A DNA stretch of 64,000 nt, taken from the NCBI RefSeq assembly GCF_028858725.1, contig NC_084776.1:3286001-3350000 (forward strand). The letters run 5' to 3'. Within the stretch, counting starts at the first letter, position 1. The number at the start of each line of letters is the position of its first letter. Shown here one piece after another: positions 14,237 to 28,195 of this stretch. A program made the position numbers and the translations under genes. The DNA comes from Colius striatus. Lineage: Eukaryota; Chordata; Aves; Coliiformes; Coliidae. The notes below the pieces were generated by a model that saw only the letters and a list, made by a program, of their open reading frames with translations, was not told the DNA's origin and ran no database searches.

Positions 14237-17200
14237 GTAAGCCACAAAAGCTTTATTGGCTAGCACACATTGTTGCACCTTGTTTTTAAAGGTAGACAAA
14301 ACTTGCCTGCAGCAAGAAGGAAACAGGCTTGGACAAACTGTGCAAGGATCTCTGCCTGGCAAATTGTAAAGGAGGACAATTAATCAATTATATAACTGTT
14401 AGTATTTATATACATTGAGCAATCAAGTGATTGATCATACTCTAGTAACACACAGAGAGGTTTTTCTTTGTGTTAAATTTTGTCATAGTAAATGTCCTGT
14501 CATGTGCAGCTTCTAACTTTCCATGAAAATAATCAGTGCAATTTAGCTTTTGCAGAGACCATTTTTCACATCAGAAGCTCTTGTCTGTGTGGGCGTTTTG
14601 GAAGATGGATTCACTTTTTAGTCATATGGCTTCTTTTCATAACCCAAACTCTCTGTTTTTAATTTTCATGCTCTGTATGTTTAGGAGGACCTTTGGCTTG
14701 AACTACATTTTTGGGACAAGCAGCATCTTTCTTTCTTATGTAACACTGAATTACAAAAAAAATCTACCCCTACGAAATCATTTGGTTTCATCAATTCTAC
14801 TAGCCTTGAGAAATTGAAAGCTGCTGTAGTGGAAAATAACTATACATGAAAGCCAGATCACAATATGCTATATTCTGTATTTTTGCTAAATTCTCGTTGT
14901 TATTTAGCATTTAATCATCAAATGACCACACCCAACTATTGTTCTTTTTTTTTCTGGCATGTGTTTACCTAATTAGCATGAGACTTTTTGTTGCCTCTTT
15001 CTCTTCCCTCACCTTCTTCCCTATCATTTCACCTGTACATTATGTACTTATTAGCTAGCCTTTTGGTTGCTTCTTTCATTATATTTTTTAATGGTCATTT
15101 GCTAATTCTTTAGAGCAAAATTAACTACCCTGAATGTTGCTTTTACTTAATAGTTGGCGAAATTGTGGATTCTGTGGTATTTTTATGAAAATTGATACTT
15201 CTTGGAATTAAATCTCTGAGAAACTGAATGTAAAAGATGTTTTAAAGATGTTGCAATACACGTTTTTCCTTCTGCAAGTAGAAACTTGCAGACACACATG
15301 TAGTGAAAACGTCACGTGCCTTAAAGTGAGTGTGCAACCATGATTTTACCATGAATCCTGTCTACAGTTTCCTCTGTGTCCTCAGATGTTCATATTAACT
15401 TTTATAGATATCTTCTGGGGTTTTTTTTTGCTACTCATCACATCCCCAGCAGTGCTGTAGAGCAGCCTGTAGTCCTTAGTCAGTGATGGAATGGCGTTTC
15501 CTGAATCCCACTGAGGATAGCTCAGTGGTTCTGACTTAAGTAATTATTTAGATGTTCATTACCACTGTTTTACAGAAACGATTGGGGCTGCATTTAAACT
15601 ATACAGTTACCTAAAGTTTTGCAGTTTGCACAATGTTGACTTTGTTCTGTCTTCCAGCCAGGCAGGTAGTGGCTCAAATTGGACATGATCCACTGATCTG
15701 AGCTACAGATCCAGTTTATTATGGCAGTTCATTTCCAGGCTTTTGGATTATGTGGTCAATATTACTTCTACCATCATAATTCTTCTTATCTAGGAATAGT
15801 TTTGTCTGTAGTAGATCTAATCTCTATAAAGCTAGCTAAAAATTTGAATTATCTCATCTTGACTCCAAACACCATGCTTGAACACAACCAAGAGTAAAAG
15901 CAGAACAGCTTGATTTATTTTTCAGTACTTCGGAAATGTTACTTTCTAGGAATCTAAATGTGTTCAGACCTGACTTTTGTCTGCAACAGAGCAAGATTCT
16001 GCAGTTTCTCTTGCAGACTAGTGTATTCAGTATTGTCTATATTCTTACACAGTCAAAGTTTTAGGTGGTTGGTGGCAAGTTACTGTCAATGCACTAATAA
16101 GTTTAGGTGGTGGGGTCTGTTTCTCATCATTCATTAAATTTGATTGTGATTGAAATCAAATTGTTTGCACTCTTGGGATAACTTTGTACAACTTTCTGAA
16201 GTTTCCATCTGAACAAACCACTAGCTAAAGCTGAAAAGACAAATGTAATGAGAACATGAAGAATTAATTGTTTTAAGTATGAAACTAGAAGGTAGTTTGC
16301 AATCCTCCCCTAGTTTCTTTAATTAAGCGTCTGTCTTTACAGATAACTGTGACAAACGAAGAATAAAATGGAAATTTCAATATGACATGAGGGAAAGACT
16401 TAGTGACAGCTCCTAGTATAACTATAGTTCTTGGTCTGTCAGAGTTTCCTTTGTGAGAAATTTTTTTACCTCTGTTTTTAACTGTTGTAAAATCTCCTAC
16501 TAGACAGAAACTCGATGTTAGGTTTCAGAGTTGAGGGGTTTTATTATCTCTAAAGTTGTTTTAAATTCCTCTGGCCTTTGCTACCAAAGGGAAGAGAAGA
16601 AGTCTATACTAGTGATGCTTCTACTCTAAGAAAATGACTATATTCATATTTTTGTTAGTAACTCTTAAGAAAAGTCCTCACTTCATGTTTATGCAATATT
16701 AAACATTGCAGCTTAATGGCACATAACGAATATACCTTTATTTATTTCTCAAACTTCATTAAAAACAATGTCACACAAAATGTGGTTCTAGTTTTATTTA
16801 TAAGATATGGCCTGAAAAGGAAGGGAGTTTGTTTAAATTTTATTTAAATAAAAACTTAATGTCATATATATACTGATTTTTTTTTTGGGGGGGACCCTTA
16901 ATACCTTTTTCCCTGGGGCTTGCTTTGAGCCTTGGAGCATGTTTCCGATTGCATGTAATCAATTTCCTTTTCTGATTTTGCTGCTTGTTTCGGCTTCAGT
17001 GTTAAATAAAAACATCTGAATGAGTTCTTTAAAACTGAAGAAAAATATGTTCATGTATTTTTAAAAAAGCTTTACAAAGTTCTTTTTTGTTTCCTCCCCC
17101 TCATTTGTATAGGATCCCTATGAATTTGTAAAGGCAATAAATTCAGTTTTGGTAGGGCTTTTTATGCCCTCCATGTGACAAAGGTTCAAGGTGCTATCTC

Positions 17201-20200
17201 ATTATTACCTGTAAAACACTTTGCAAGAAGCAATCTATATCCTAAGTACTTTGTCTTGTTTAATGCATGTATTCTAATGTGGCTACCTACTGTATATCCT
17301 AGCAAACAGATACTCAGAGTGGCTGCTTCAGTTTACACCTAGGAGTTGTGATACCTTATTTCATGGAGAAGCTGCAGAATTCTGTTGCATTCTGTTCAAA
17401 GATGTTTTTCAGACAGAGGGCTCAGGGTCAAAAAGTAGCAGTGGAAAAAGTCTGGACCTGTCTTTGGTAATGTGTGAACTGGAAAATGAGCTTGAAAGAG
17501 TTCAGCTGGATTAACCTTCTGCTAAGGAATATGTTTTTACCACCTCCTGTTTTACTGTTCAATATTTGTGTTTTATTGTTGATTTATACAAACATGAGCT
17601 ATTCTAAAATATTGTGCTTTTGAAACAGTTCTTTTTCAGCTATTTTGTTTTTGCTGCTTTTTTGTCTCTGAGGTAAGATTATTTAAGGGAGTTATGGCTT
17701 TATTTTGTTTTTCTTGCACTGCCAAGCAGGACAGCGAGCAGTCTGTAATGCTGAAGGCTTTTCTCTGACATGCACCTGGAAATACTGCTGCAGTGAAATA
17801 CTTCTACTGTGAAAAATTGAATAATTTAAAATGCTTTTCAGTCTACCATAGGATGAAAATTCCTCTTTTAAGAAAGCAGACTTTAAATTAAGCAAGCATT
17901 TAAGTTGCATTTTGGCATCATCATTCTTTTTATACTTGCTATTATAATCCGAGTATAACCTGTTAGCTGTTTCTTTGGGTTTGGTTTGTAAGAAAAGTGT
18001 TTTCTGGTGAACAGAGCACCAGAAATATTGATTCACTGAGTTCTGAAGAATTAATTGACTTTGGATGTGTTTATGTATGTTTAGAAGTTGGTTTAAATTC
18101 AGTGCTGAAAGCTCAACAAGTTCCTTGAGGTGAAAATATTTTGAGTGACAGTAATATGAATGCAATCAACTGTTCCTGGTTAAGGGCCTATTGTAAATTT
18201 TCCCCCTCAATGGTCAAAACTTGTGGGTATTGACTACACATTTTCCCTCTTCTTTGTGATTACTGCAGTGTCTACTGAAGTGCAATGTTCTGCTGTAGTT
18301 CAGCTTCAAAATACATTTGACGTAAGGATATTAATTAGTTAAGACAATTTCACACTTGTTTTCAATTTACATAAAGAAAAAGTTGATCAATTAAAGCAGA
18401 TTATTGTGTTGAGCTAATCTGTGCAGCTGCTGCTCTTTCAACTTCTTTTCCTGTATTCCCTCCATTTATTTGTAGACTTTTTCTTAATTTTATCTTAAGT
18501 CAACAGAGTAAACTTTTGGCAATATCTCATGTCATGCTGTGTACACTTCCTAACACTGCAGATCCTGGGCTAGACAGACACCTATGCTAACTCCTTCACT
18601 AACAATGCAAATGGTTGGATTTCATTCTTTCTTATTGTCCTTGCAAATATCATAACATTGGCACATGAAACCAGCATTTCATTTCCTTTGCTTTGTTTAT
18701 GTTTTATCTGCTAGTTCTTGACCTCTCTTCTGCAATGAAAAGACCAGAGAACCCACTGATGTCTCCTTTTAAAATAATCTGTTTTCATTAAAAATGCTGT
18801 ATTAAAGGCCTGTGTAGAGACATAGTGAAGAAACTAATTCTTAATGCTGTGTCTGATCTGAAGATTCAAACCAATGAAACCTCTGAACATCTGTGACCTG
18901 GTTGACGTGCAGTTTGTATTAATCCTCAGCTCTGCTATAACATGTTTGTAGAGGAAGCAACACAATTAATTCTTTCTTGTATATGGATCAAGGCTTAGTT
19001 CTTGGGTTTACATCCTGATAGTTGTATTTCCCCTACCAACAGTTTCTTGTTTATTTTACCATCTTAATTTTCCTTTGTAACTGAAAAAAAAAACCCTAAT
19101 AAAGAAAAATCTATTACATCTGTGTTACTTCTCATCAAAATATTTTGTCTTCCTTACCTGGAAATGTTGTTGCCAAAGGGTGAATAAGATACCAAGTCAG
19201 TACCTCTCTCTATGCCAGAACTGCTTCTCTTCTATCATTACCATTTTTATGGTAAAATTGGATATTACAGACCACAGTTTGAACAATGTGTGTATCTCCC
19301 TCTGCCCTCTTTATATTACTTATTAGTCATGTGCTGCAGTTTACATAACTAATGTTTCCATAGGCCCGAGGTTGAGAAATTAATTCCACAGAAGTCGCTG
19401 AGTCTGTGACTGTTGATGCTTTCTATGTAACTTAATGGTAGGCATGAAATCTTCTGAAATGGAAACTTAGTGTGTGCACTTAAAGCAGCTGACTCATTAG
19501 TGTATTTTCATGCATATAACTTGGAGATGCCTGTTAAAAAATGGAACCTCCAGAGTAAAAACCTAACACATAAGCACACTCGAAGCAAAACAAAACAACA
19601 AACCACCTGAGTGCATAAATTATATCTGTGCAGACAGCTTCCTTCATGCCTCTTGCCAGCTTCATCCCTTCCATTGGCCTTTTGCCCTTATCCTAATCTC
19701 TGGACTCTGTTTCTATGAACTCCTTGAAGGACAGTAATGATGGGCAGATAATCTGACATACAGATTATAAGCATGCAGAAAAGATGCTTGTTGTGCAGTT
19801 GTCTTGTCAGCTTTTATTTATTCTTCCCCTCCTTCATCTGTCTCTTTCTTTCCCTGCTCAACGTATGTCCCCTATTATGAGGAAATATGGGCCCATTCAT
19901 TGCCCAATACCAGCATCACTTGAAATTCTGTGCCTGTCCCCACAGTTGACCTCTGAGAGTTCTTTGAAAAATTACCCATGTTCCAAGTTTTTACTGAGAA
20001 CAGCATTAGCAGGCAGATGAAACTCCTGACTCTTCAGGAGGGCAAATACTTTGTGTTGCTTCAGATCACCAAAGCCCTTTGGAAATGCATGTCCCAGTCA
20101 TCCCTGCTTTCACAGGGCTTTGCTTTGCATTGTTTAGTGGTCTTGGAGCACACAGAGTAGATTTTCTTTGGGTAATACCAAAAAGAGAGTTGCCTTTCAG

Positions 20201-20544
20201 CAGCACATTTGATGGTGTTTGGTGCTAAAGGGTGTTTGGATCATGGGTGACACAGCATCTTACCTGGCATAAATCCCCTGAAATGTGGCCTGCTTGGGTG
20301 TCTAGTTCTTAGCACAATTTTCCTCTACAAATCTGTTCCTGTTGGAGCATTACTTGATAACATAGACATGCAGGTGATGCTTTCAGCAATTGCCTTCCAT
20401 GTGGGGAAGGGAATGTGTAGTCTGAGCACCATTGCTCTGTAGACAAGACAATAGGACGTCTTTGTCAGAAGAGGGAAGTTCCACATATTCATGTTGGTGA
20501 GGACTCCTCATAACTTTGCATCACAAAAAAGATGATGTATAAAG
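14237..20544. other. Intron 2 segment, mostly featureless
   Basis: The segment is AT-rich intronic DNA. A run of ten T followed by seven G occurs at 16877-16893. One 157-codon antisense open frame (17692-18165) is listed separately. No transposon end, RNA gene or exon is recognised. Confidence 0.7.
17692..18165 (-). other. Unassigned 157-codon open frame, antisense in intron 2
   Basis: This ATG-initiated frame would encode a Lys-, Ser- and Leu-rich protein of 157 residues. I recognise no domain, signal peptide, membrane segment or transposon motif. Its length is near the upper limit expected by chance in 64 kb of this composition: a rough stop-frequency estimate gives fewer than one such frame per window. 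No promoter or splice context was seen. I regard it as probably non-coding. Confidence 0.12.
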
Positions 20545-20696
20545 TCGATAACGATGAGTCACTACCTCTGGAAGTATTTAAAAGGCATGTGGGTGTGGTT
20601 CTTGGGGACATGGTGTAATAGTGGACGTGGCAGTGCTGGGTTAAGGGTTGGACTTGATCTTAAAGGTCTTTTCCAACCCAAATCATTCTAAATGAC
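20545..20696 (+). mobile_element. CR1 LINE 3'-end fragment, sense
   Basis: The stretch runs from CTACCTCTGGAAGTATTTAA through GGGTTGGACTTGATCTTAAA and ends in TTTTCCAACCCAAATCATTCT. This is the order of motifs at the 3' end of avian CR1 non-LTR retrotransposons. The element is heavily 5'-truncated, which is usual for CR1, and diverged, so it is an old insertion. There is no coding capacity. The left edge is approximate. Confidence 0.88.
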
Positions 20697-23600
20697 TTTA
20701 GAAGCAGAATGCACGATTCACAAAGTATACAGCTCATTCAGTACAGAACATGACTGTGAAAGAGAGAAGTATGCAACGGCAGTTCTTCTAGAGAATTTCC
20801 TCTGTGATCTTGTGCTCATCAAAACTGGAGCAGAATTAAATTTCATCTTGCACCAAAAGATTTTTGTTGTTGTTGTGTTGCATTTCAAGGGCAAAACCAT
20901 CTTCACCCTTCCCACACTTCTAACATGTGAAGTTTTGTTTACTTGGATCAGTTGGATATCCCAGCAGTGTGTTCCAGTTAAAAGAAACTGACTGTTCCAG
21001 TGCCCTGGATGTAATTCTGTGAAGCTCTTCAGCTTCTAATTAAACATGTGGGAGTGATAGCTCATTCTGAGTTGACAGATAAACCAGTTTGAGTCCTGGG
21101 CAAGATAAAGTTTGGCACATTTGTTATTTCCCCCTCTGCTTTGGTGTAATGCTGCACATCAACTGCTGATATGCAGCCACATATGGTGTTAATTTTATAC
21201 AAGATACTTGAGGATGCCACTGACTTATGCCATGAGTAGAATTTAATGAACTGTTGGAAAGAAAGTTGCAGAAAGATGAAGAAAGCAGATTTCCCAGTTG
21301 CAATGCATTGATAATGATTTCTTTTATGTTTATTTTGTGGCTTGTTTCTCTTTCTGCTAAAAGGTAAAAATAATATTATTTAATAAAAACTTCAGGCTGA
21401 GTTGCTCAGCTTTTACATTTGCAGTAGAAAGCATGAAAGTCTGAGAGCAAAGGACTCTCTTGTGTATCATTAATAACAGGAACTACCCTTTAAGTGTTTT
21501 TAAATTCTTGTAGATGCTGAACATTATAATTCCAACTGATTTCAGCTGTGCTTGCTGAAGGCTTGCAGAGGCTGGGAGTGCTTGGGAGCTGGTTATCAGC
21601 TGTTAATTTTTCAGTTGCAGCTATTTATTCATACTGCCTTCCATAATGTGATTCATAACAGTTACCTTGTAAGTCAGGCAGTCGAACATGTGCGTACGTA
21701 TCTTGCTGTGGATTTCATTGTCATTTACTCTTCATTATGTGAAGTTTTTTAGTTCCTTTCTGCAATTATATAACTTCAGACTGTAAGATATTGCAGACAC
21801 ATATGTCTTCTTTTTGTTCAGAATATCTTCTAGTGACTTCACGTAGACTTTGAAGTCACATTAGTGTCTTTATTAGCTGAAATCTTTTCATCAAACAGAG
21901 CATTACTAAAAGTCTGAAATATGTCCGTATAAATGTAGAAGCTGACTGGAATGATTATTTTTGTTTCTCCTCTATTGTTTACAAAATATCTTTTTAAAAA
22001 TAATTTCTTTGTAGTGACATAAAAGCACTTTTTTTTTTTAACAAAAATTCAAGGTTTTCCAGAAACACCAAAAAAAAGGTCGTTGCTACTCTCTTAATTT
22101 GCTAATTTTTAGTCTTTTTAAATGAAGCTGTAGAATTCCAGTTAAAACCTGTCTTTATATGGTGGCCAGTCAATTAGGAAAAAAACATTTGCTTTTCATG
22201 TATCACCTGTATAGGGTTTGACACTGTCAGAAGTATCTATGAAGGGACAAAGATGAACACAAAGAGCTTGTAGGGCACAATTCGAGGCTTTATTTACCTC
22301 GTGTATTAAGTGTCAAGTTGTTTTCTTTTTGCTGAGAAAATATGCCATTTTCAGAAAAGCAAATGAGATTTTTTAACTAAAGTTGGAGTCATTGCCTTTT
22401 GTTTCTCTTTGGCTTCAATCAACAGAATTGTATAAAGCTATTAATATTATATGCATTGCAAGCATTTGCATATAGATAAATTAAGCTTAAAATTGCTTCT
22501 GGAAGTTGCAGCTTTTATACTGGAGCCAAGATTTATGATGTTTCTGAAATTTAGATATTTTTTCCCCTCTAAATGATCCTTGAAATGATAGTGTGATCAA
22601 TACTTGTACCAACTTAATTAACCATTTAAAACCATTAAATTTATAAGAATCGGATGTTTGGAAACTGGGGTTCCCTATGCTTGGGTTTCAAATCCACTAA
22701 TAATGGGCATGAGTGAGTCTCCTTAATGCATGTTAAAAAGAGATAAGTGACTCAAAAAAAGCAGATCAGATACTATCCTTCCTTATTTTACTATGGGAAA
22801 AGTACATACTATAAGGTACAGACTGAAGATAGAAATTCTTATTCCAAAGGCTGTTGAACTTGATTCCCAATGCAACTCTCTTTCCAAAACACAGATATTT
22901 CACTCTTAAGCTTCATTGAGAATGAATAGTGTTTCTAACTTCCCTGGAATGTGTGCTAAATGTGTTATTTTAAGTCCTCAGTAAACAAAACATTATTCAT
23001 CTGCAAGGATGAGTTGGAATAGTTTATCTTCTTTCAACTTCTAGCCTGTGCTGGGTTATTATCTTGTTGTTTACTCAACAGGACATCAGCCAGAATCCAT
23101 TTCAAAGTATTCTTGTCATCAAGAAATTGGTCATATTAATATGAAAAAAAGGTGAAGCTTTGTGGGCTGGCAGAGTGCAGGAAGAAGCCTGATCTTATGG
23201 AAAGCTGGTGGTACATTAGTGTCATAGTGTGTTGATTTTATAATTTCCTTTGTTTCCTAAGGCATTATTAGTAATCATGATCTGCTTTTTTTCCTGCAGA
23301 TCAGCTGAAACAAACATTTGGAGGATGCAAACTGAGCCCCCTCCTAATTGCTTAAGTCTCTCTGCAGTGTCATTCTGCTTCTGTATCACACCATGTGTGC
23401 ATTGTGGCTGCTGCTGGTTCTTAGGACCAAGAAGCATTGCCTAGTGCCTCTTCTTTAGTACCTGTTACTTGAACTAGTTCTCCACTTTTTGCATGTGAGC
23501 TTTGATGCACAGGGAATTTTGTGTGTCTGAAGATGACATCCTGCTAGGTGCTGACAGATTCTGGGCATCTTGATTTTCTCCTATTCCAGAATTTTATAAG

Positions 23601-23945
23601 ATGAAGAGGTTTCAACCTGACAAGACCCTGGACTTGGCTCAGTGGAAAAGTTAAACAATAACCATGTTGCAATAAATATAGGAATAGACTAATGCAACAG
23701 AATTGATTATAAGAGTATGTGTTTTATTCAAGTTTTTCCATCTTGACAAGTTAGCTGATTGAATTTGTGATGTGTCAGATTTTGGATTGCTCTTACCTTG
23801 TTTGCTAACTTTTACTTGAGATGAATTAAATTTGAGAGCATTCCAAGTATGTCAGTTTTGTATCTTCCTTTCTTGTCACCAGCTTTTACAAATTACATCT
23901 GTTGGATATATTTTTATAAAATGGAACTTCTCTGTTAATGCACCA
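20697..23945. other. Intron 2 segment, nothing recognised
   Basis: AT-rich DNA with short open frames on both strands and no recognised domain, RNA or transposon end. Confidence 0.7.
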
Positions 23946-24175
23946 GATGCAGACACAGCAGAAAGCAACAGGCACACTCCTGTGCATGGGTGATGCAGAC
24001 ATAGCAGAAAGCAACAGGCACACTCCTGTGCATGGGTGATGCAGACACAGCAGAAAGCAACAGACACACTCCCGTGCATGGGTGATGCAGACACAGCAGA
24101 AAGCAACAGGCACACTCCCGTGCATGGGTGATGCAGACACAGCAGAAAGCAACAGGCACACTCCTGTGCATGGGT
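23946..24175. repeat. 46-bp minisatellite, five complete copies
   Basis: Five head-to-tail units of exactly 46 bp start at 23946, 23992, 24038, 24084 and 24130, each opening GATGCAGACA and closing GTGCATGGGT. Units 1 and 5 are identical. Unit 2 has one change, unit 3 two and unit 4 one; units 3 and 4 share a T-to-C change. Each unit contains GCACA-CTCC-TGTGC, a five-bp stem with a four-base loop, weakened in units 3 and 4. The low divergence means a recent expansion, and the copy number is probably polymorphic. Confidence 0.97.
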
Positions 24176-26823
24176 ATTTTCCAGTTCTTCTGTTTGTGTG
24201 TGGGCCCACTGAGACACATGTGGCAAGATTAGAGAGAGAGGAAGAGAACATAGTTTTGTTTCTATTCTGTTTCAAATATTTTGATGCCTAGATATTGCTC
24301 AGAAATCCTTTTGATCTTATTGTGAGATCCTCAGGTGTGAGCCTTTAAAATGCAGTAAAGGCTCAATAAATCTAGCTGAGCAGCTTAGTTGAGCTTTTTC
24401 TTGGGGTGTCTTTGTTGCATCATATGTCCATGACAAATGAGCACAACTGGTGCAATGGTCTGAAGACCTTGGGGAATAAAAGTGTGTTTTGTTAAATATG
24501 AAAACTTATTAAAACTCCATTATTATCCCAGTGTATCACTGGGCAAAAAGGTGGTGCTTTTTGTGTCACTTTATTTCTTCGTGTTGCTATTTGCTTGTCT
24601 AAATCTGACCTAATTGTTGGTACAAGTAGTGTAGGTTCTTTAGTGTTACTTTCTGAATTACCCATGCAGTAATACCCCTGATTTACCTCTAAAAGAAGCA
24701 ACATAGTTGCTGAAGAGGGTTTTAAATCCTGAGGGCTGGATATGTTTTATAGTTTTTCTTAGCAGCAGTATAACTGTATAGTCGTTATGCCAACTGCACA
24801 GCATGCTGTTGCATTAGATGATTTCCCACACTGGTGTTCTGAGTGCTATTGCCAGTTGTTTCACTAAGTAGTACTTATAAGTGTTTTGTTCTGCCTTAGA
24901 TATCCAGGTGTGCCTGATAAATCTTGTAGGCTGTAAAACTGATGCCTGCCCTTGTTGACACATGCGTAGAAGTCAGCAAAGCTTAGAAATAAGATTTCTG
25001 CAAAGCTGAAGTCTCATATCAGCTTCCTGATGCTGTATAATGAGGAACAGTTCAGTTGTCAAGTTTGTATAAAGCTCTGTTCGTTTGATTAAACTCGAAC
25101 TGGGGTTTCTTTGAACACTTGGCAAAGACAGAATCATGTTGTGTGTTATTAAGCCTGGTACAAGGCCAGGTTTCACTTTCGTTTCGGAATAGAAATACAT
25201 TAAATTAGAGATTTTCAAGACTTGTATTTTATTCATAATTTGGTATATGCTGCATCATCATTATGTGGAGGCAAATGTCTTATATAGTTTCTATAGACTT
25301 GGATACGTGGCAACAAGTGTCCTGAAGACAAAGGCCGTTAGTTTCAGGCATAGTCCTGAAAGTCCCTTGAACAGGCTATCCTTGGGAGCCTGGCACTGCT
25401 TTAGTATCTGGGACAGATGTAATGGAGCAGATATACCCAGCTTTGACTTTTTCTCAGTGTGCCTTGTCCTAGTCCAGGTTTCTTTATAAATAGAATAGAA
25501 AATGTAATAAGAACACTGTAAAATATTCAATAATGGAGCTGATTCTATCCTGGGAAGAGGGAGAACAAAACTTTGTCACCATGCATCTCTTTCCTGACTT
25601 CTGTTCATCTTTGACTTCAGATGCTTTTGTTTCCTGCCTGTGCCTGAAACTTCTCTTTGGGTCTGTTTTTAAACAGAGCAATTTTTAAACAACCTAGTTG
25701 CCATAAAGGGTATATAAACTCCCAAGGCTTTTTACTGCTACAGTTGTCTTAAGTGCTTTTGAATCCTGATAACAATAAAATATGGGTGAGTAGGTTAATG
25801 TGACTGACAGTGACTGAGACTTCCCATTTGGACCTATTGAGTGAATGAATTTATTGATGCAAGGCCATGGACACATGATTTTGGAGTATAGATTATTAAA
25901 GTAAACATGTAGCTGAAGATTGATGAAGGGAATATAAGACCTCATCATGTATCATTAATGTATTAGGGAGATTTAATTTGGTTTAGGGAGATTTTTATAA
26001 CAAGCCTTCTGTAAAAAAACATTGATGAATATGCTGGGTAAATCTCAAGTCCTAAACACTATCCACATGACTTGTTTTGTGTCATCTAAATTGATACATT
26101 AGAGAAAGTACTAGTTGTAGAGCTTACTGTAGGATTAAGTTTGTAATAAATCTTACTCTTTCTTGGCTTTTATTCAGCTTATGACAATACTGGCCTTTAA
26201 ATTCTTGCAATTATCTGTGTTTTATTGCACCTTGCTTTGAAGGGGCAGGGGATGGGTGTGGCAGTGTCAGGCATTTGGATCATTTGATGCTTAACATGGT
26301 AAAATGAAAAAGAAATTGGTGATAAAATCAGTAGGATTCATTTTAGAACCCTCAAATGTGAAGTGCAGAGAACAGAAACTAGGCTGGCCAGCAGGTAGCA
26401 TAACTGATGTATTTCCAGACCTTCCGTAACGCTGTTCAGATCAGTTCTGCAGTCAGGGGTGCTCTTCATCAGTGTGTATCCAAGTTGAGCTAATAAAAGT
26501 TCTTAACATTTTAAAGCCTGGATCTTGCAAGCTGCTTTGTATGAATGGATCAGTATCGCTTGCAATGAACATTGTTCTCTATGGAACCACTCTTATATCT
26601 GACCTTAATCTGTAGTTAATGGTATAGGCTTTAATACTTATTTTTGCAGTGGAGAGATCCCCTGAATAACTGAATCATAGAATCATTCAGAATTCTGCAT
26701 TAATATTTAGCAAAGTGAGATGCCCTTGATACAGAAGGCTTAGTAACCTAGAGAGACTCTAGCTGTGCTGATATGTGCACATACTGTCCTATCACTTTCG
26801 AAAATTGTTTTCCTGAGCTCAGT

Positions 26824-26852
26824 ATTTCAATTTAATTAAATTTCAATTTAAT
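26824..26852. repeat. Short AT-rich direct repeat
   Basis: ATTTCAATTTAAT occurs twice at a period of 16 bp. The TTTAATTAAA inside it is a homeodomain-type core, but such strings are common in AT-rich DNA. Confidence 0.7.
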
Positions 26853-28195
26853 AGCATGATAATATCTCTGAAAAATTATACATAAAAACATTGTTCATGT
26901 AAATAGCTGATGTAATTTAAATTATATCCACTCATTATGACTGTAGGTAAGGACAAAGCTATAAGTGCCACCTCAAATATTCATTGGATATAATATGTAC
27001 CTCATCAACAGACAGTGGCCAAGCTACAGACCATGCAAAATTTTCTCATTATACACACATCTCATAAGAGTAATTAAGAAGCAGTAGTGAGAAGATGCAA
27101 CCCTAACTTCCTAGGTAACTTGGAATGGCTTCATCCCCTGTGCATGTATAATGGATAAATACACTATGTGAAGTAATTTGGATGATTTTGCCATGCTACA
27201 CAGTGTTCATCCTGTTAGGAAAAGCCTACAGCACTCGATTTTTCTTAGCAACCTGAGTTCTGCCAGGCCCTAATGATCTAGAGATGTTTCTTTGTTTTCA
27301 TTCCCCCTGCTTCTTATTTTAGAATATAGATATCAATGGAGCAGAATATGATGTACCGAAAATTTGTTCTCAGATAAGTCCTCATCACTTAGTATGAGAA
27401 ACTTGCTTCCTGAACCAAGTTCTCTCTGTAGTTACTGTTGAGTTTCAGTGAGAATGAGTTTTTGCATTCAGGCTATTTTGCAATATGCTGTTGATTAAAT
27501 TAAGAGGATAACAGAAATTGAATGGATGATGGGAAAGAGATCTTGCTTGAGAAAATAATCAAGATGTATTTTCTTTTGTGCCCAGAAATATTCATATTAA
27601 AATGTCCAATTTTGAGGGCTTTTTTCTTCCTGTTCCAGACTATTTTAAAAAAATAGAACCCTTAATTCTAGCTCTTGTTGCATGGGCAAATTATTTTTCC
27701 CTAGGTTGAGGCTTGAAAACAAAGTAATTTATTCTTCTTTCTTACATCTTTCTGCAGTTAGAAATTCATTCTGACCTGATGGTGAGATGCAGGGTAGCAG
27801 ATGCAATCTTTGGATCAACCAGCTACAGCTTTTGTGTTAACCAGTCATCAGGAAATATCACTAAATTACTGGAGTACAAAACACATCTGTTGGAAATGTG
27901 TTTAAGTCTTTTGTGAAATAGGATGGGAAAAACATTACTAGAATGGGGAGTGGCTTTAGAAACAGCTGTGCCAAACAACAAAGTGTGGCCCATGTGAACG
28001 AGCTCTTTTCAGAAATCCGAGCCGACCTACTTGGAGTTGGGTTCGTGTGGCTTCTCTCCAACTGTTTTGTTTCTCTGACTATTGCATAAGAGGATTCTGT
28101 AGTTTGTTTGGGATTCCTGTCAGTTTGAAGTCTGCCTTTGTGCAAGTTGATGGGCAGTAGCCTAGATATATATGTGGTTTTCCATGGGTTAAAAC

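Noticed and set aside
23876..24275. Three overlapping Cys-rich antisense frames
   Set aside because: They are translations of the 46-bp minisatellite in rotating frames, not a conserved Cys-rich protein.
26674..26693. AATCATAGAATCATTCAGAA resembling a CR1 tail
   Set aside because: The similarity ends after about 16 bases, with no GGTTGGAAGGGAC continuation.
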